Shown piece after piece: positions 32,181 through 33,420 of a stretch of 33,420 bases of DNA. The notes under the pieces are model-generated. The model saw only the letters and a list, made by a program, of their open reading frames with translations, made no database searches and was not told the origin of the DNA. The position numbers were made by a program, and so were the translations under genes. The stretch is taken from the NCBI RefSeq assembly GCF_007421815.1, contig NZ_VLNT01000026.1, positions 1-33,420 of the forward strand, given 5' to 3'. This DNA is from Aeromicrobium piscarium (GTDB lineage: Bacteria > Actinomycetota > Actinomycetes > Propionibacteriales > Nocardioidaceae). How positions within the stretch are numbered: position 1 is the stretch's first letter; every line of letters starts with the position of its first letter.

Positions 32181-32642
32181 TCAGACGGCGCCGGCGAAAT
32201 CGTGCTGGCGCCAGGCTTCATAGACCGCGATCGAGGCGCAGTTGGCGAGATTCATCGAGCGGCGCGAGGCGAGCATCGGCAGGCGCAGCTGGTCGGTGAC
32301 GCGTGGGTCGACGAGGACCTCGGCTGGCAGGCCGGTGGGCTCGGGCCCGAACATCAGGACGTCACCGGGCACGTAGTCGATATCGGTGTGGCGGGTCGTG
32401 GCCTGCGTGGTGAAGGCGAAGAGCCGAGCTGGCAGGAGCTGATCGAGGGCGGCGTCGAGGGTCTCGTGCACCGTCACCACGGCGAGATCGTGGTAGTCCA
32501 GGCCGGCACGCTTGAGCTTGGTGTCCTCGAAGTCGAACAGCGGGTCGACCAGGTGCAGTTCGGAGCCCGTGGCGGCCGCGAGACGGATCGCATTGCCGGT
32601 ATTGCCCGCGATACGCGGCTCGAAGAATAGGATGCGGAACAC
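32181..32642 (-). CDS. trmL: tRNA (cytidine(34)-2'-O)-methyltransferase (SPOUT family)
   Basis: 153 residues, the usual size of TrmL. SPOUT motifs are EPRIAGNTGNAIRLAA (motif 1), LMFGPEPTGLP (motif 2, SAM-knot) and RSMNLANCASIAVYEAWRQ (motif 3). TrmL methylates the wobble ribose of tRNA-Leu isoacceptors in E. coli; a tRNA-Leu gene lies 630 bp upstream here, perhaps by coincidence. The GTG start has a TAGGCT hexamer 6 nt upstream. The stop precedes palindrome D. Confidence 0.9.
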   Translation of the reverse strand: MFRILFFEPRIAGNTGNAIRLAAATGSELHLVDPLFDFEDTKLKRAGLDYHDLAVVTVHETLDAALDQLLPARLFAFTTQATTRHTDIDYVPGDVLMFGPEPTGLPAEVLVDPRVTDQLRLPMLASRRSMNLANCASIAVYEAWRQHDFAGAV

Positions 32643-32648
32643 CCCGGC

Positions 32649-32654
32649 AGCCTA
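32649..32654 (-). promoter_or_regulatory. -10 hexamer TAGGCT of trmL; contains upstream stop codon
   Basis: On the minus strand TAGGCT ends 6 nt before the GTG at 32642. Its first three bases are the TAG stop codon of the membrane protein gene upstream. Confidence 0.5.
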
Positions 32655-33164
32655 CGCCTCGAGCCGGGCGATCCGTCGCGGCAGCCTGCGCCGCTCCCAT
32701 TCGGCGTAGGCGAGCAGGCCTGCGTAGAGGGGCACAGCGAGCCACAGGACGGGGGAGTCGTCGATGGCAGAGATCACGGTGAGGATGAGGAGGGCTCCGA
32801 AGCAGATGCGGTAGAGCCAGGCGGCGCGGTCGTGGTACCAGCGAAGGCGGCGTCGGGCCGCGGCCAGCGTGGCCTTGCGCATGACGGGATCGGTGGGGAC
32901 GTCACCGCGGGTGACGGCTCTCGTCACCCGGCGTCGTTGGCGGAAGGTGAGCTCGTCCGCACCGTCATCCTCCTGGACACGGAACTCGCGGAGCTGCAGG
33001 AGCCCGAGGAGCGCACCGAAGACGAGGCCGGCGACGACTCCCGAGACCACGGCTCGCGCTGCCGTCTGGCCGTCGACGATGCCTGACCAGGCGGCGAAGA
33101 AGACGCCGAAGAGGGCCCCGGTGATGGCCGACCAGAGGAGACTCTGACGTGTCGACCAGCGCAT
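32652..33164 (-). CDS. Hypothetical membrane protein, 4 TM
   Basis: 170 residues. Two TM helices near the N-terminus (about 9-28, 36-58) are followed by a charged, Arg-rich cytoplasmic loop (60-110; QEDDGADELTFRQRRRVTRA) and two C-terminal TM helices (about 117-152), then a basic tail. No family recognised. The ATG at 33164 has a TAGGGT hexamer 6 nt upstream. It ends 9 nt before trmL on the same strand. The tRNA-Leu gene lies about 110 bp upstream on the same strand. Confidence 0.7.
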   Translation of the reverse strand: MRWSTRQSLLWSAITGALFGVFFAAWSGIVDGQTAARAVVSGVVAGLVFGALLGLLQLREFRVQEDDGADELTFRQRRRVTRAVTRGDVPTDPVMRKATLAAARRRLRWYHDRAAWLYRICFGALLILTVISAIDDSPVLWLAVPLYAGLLAYAEWERRRLPRRIARLEA

Positions 33165-33170
33165 GTCTCG

Positions 33171-33176
33171 ACCCTA
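33171..33176 (-). promoter_or_regulatory. -10 hexamer TAGGGT of the 170-aa membrane protein gene
   Basis: On the minus strand TAGGGT ends 6 nt before the ATG at 33164, predicting a leaderless mRNA. Confidence 0.5.
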
Positions 33177-33270
33177 AGCCAATCGGGCGATGGTGTCCGG
33201 TTGACGCGGCGGCTCAGGACCGGCGGTACGTCACTTGAGGGGTGAGGTTGATGGCCTACCTCTGCTCGGG

Positions 33271-33352
33271 TGCCGGTGACAGGACTCGAACCTGCACGTC
33301 CGAAGACACAGGAACCTAAATCCTGCGTGTCTACCAGTTCCACCACACCGGC
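33271..33352 (-). tRNA. tRNA-Leu (anticodon UAG)
   Basis: 82 nt. The acceptor stem GCCGGTG/CACCGGC pairs fully. The anticodon stem CAGGA/TCCTG holds the loop TTTAGGT, with TAG as anticodon. A class II variable arm (GTC-TTCG-GAC) and a T-arm with GGTTCGAGTCC are present. The discriminator is A and CCA is not encoded. It reads CUN leucine codons. Confidence 0.95.
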
Positions 33353-33361
33353 CCGGACCCA

Positions 33362-33367
33362 AGGATA
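33362..33367 (-). promoter_or_regulatory. Candidate -10 TATCCT of tRNA-Leu
   Basis: On the minus strand TATCCT ends 9 nt before the first base of the mature tRNA, which fits a short 5' leader. Confidence 0.4.
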
Positions 33368-33389
33368 GGCGAAAGGGGTACGTGAGGGT

Positions 33390-33420
33390 GCGAGTGGTGC
33401 AATCTCGACCGCGAGTGGTG
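33390..33420. repeat. Direct repeat with 21-nt period, cut by the window edge
   Basis: GCGAGTGGTG occurs at 33390-33399 and again at 33411-33420, separated by CAATCTCGACC, giving a 21-nt period. Only one and a half units are visible. The unit length equals that of the four-copy cluster at 20388-20500. Whether it goes on as a longer array or a palindrome cannot be seen. Confidence 0.6.

Overview
The window is about 33 kb of a high-GC (roughly two-thirds G+C) actinobacterial chromosome. Supporting evidence is an MshB-type deacetylase of mycothiol synthesis, a DUF222/13E12-type HNH protein, an actinobacterial-type DapD, a DUF2277 protein, GTG starts, and -10 hexamers of the TANNNT type placed 5-7 nt before many start codons (leaderless transcription). 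I cannot fix the genus. The content suits Propionibacteriales, Micrococcales or Mycobacteriales. There is no phage, transposon, CRISPR array or obvious genomic island; this is mostly core chromosome.

Layout. 1-2812: end of an HNH endonuclease gene, a DinB-like protein, a DUF2695 protein, two small membrane proteins and an isoprenylcysteine methyltransferase-like protein. 2819-6078: thiamine locus. thiE diverges from thiO-thiS-thiG plus a YchJ-like gene, and a TPP riboswitch abuts the thiO start codon. 6075-13301: alpha/beta hydrolase, stand-alone condensation-domain protein with a DUF4870 membrane protein, amino-acid permease, YibE/F protein diverging from an APH-type kinase, a bile-acid/sodium-symporter-family transporter behind a good operator palindrome, and DUF2277. 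13305-19634: ABC-F ATPase with a long leader, a 73-aa membrane protein, and a 1390-residue secreted protein with three lamin-tail domains, a metallophosphoesterase and an LPGTG anchor. 19702-22575: DUF985 cupin, small acidic protein, DPP-IV-like peptidase. 22698-26227: mshB, a membrane protein, flavin reductase and a VanW-domain protein. 26234-29264: GNAT, 7Fe ferredoxin, dapC, small orphan protein. 29345-33352: ABC exporter, dapD, trmL, a membrane protein and tRNA-Leu(UAG).

How the genes work together. thiO, thiS and thiG make the thiazole moiety and thiE couples it to the pyrimidine; ThiF, ThiC and ThiD are not here. dapC and dapD are two steps of the succinylase lysine/diaminopimelate pathway, lying close together but in separate units of opposite orientation. 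mshB supplies mycothiol. The VanW protein and the large LPGTG protein belong to the cell envelope.

Most unusual features. (1) A set of long intergenic palindromes built from short repeated words. Two share a 12-nt core (8665-8711 and 22601-22671), one is a four-copy cluster of a 21-nt word (20388-20500), one is unrelated in sequence but has the same design (32117-32171), and a 21-nt-period direct repeat runs off the right edge. (2) Fourteen genes with a -10 hexamer 5-7 nt before the start codon, several of which recycle the previous gene's stop codon. (3) The lamin-tail/phosphoesterase surface protein. (4) A YchJ-like protein without its SEC-C zinc motif at the end of the thiamine operon. I see no strong case for a wholly new defence or metabolic system.
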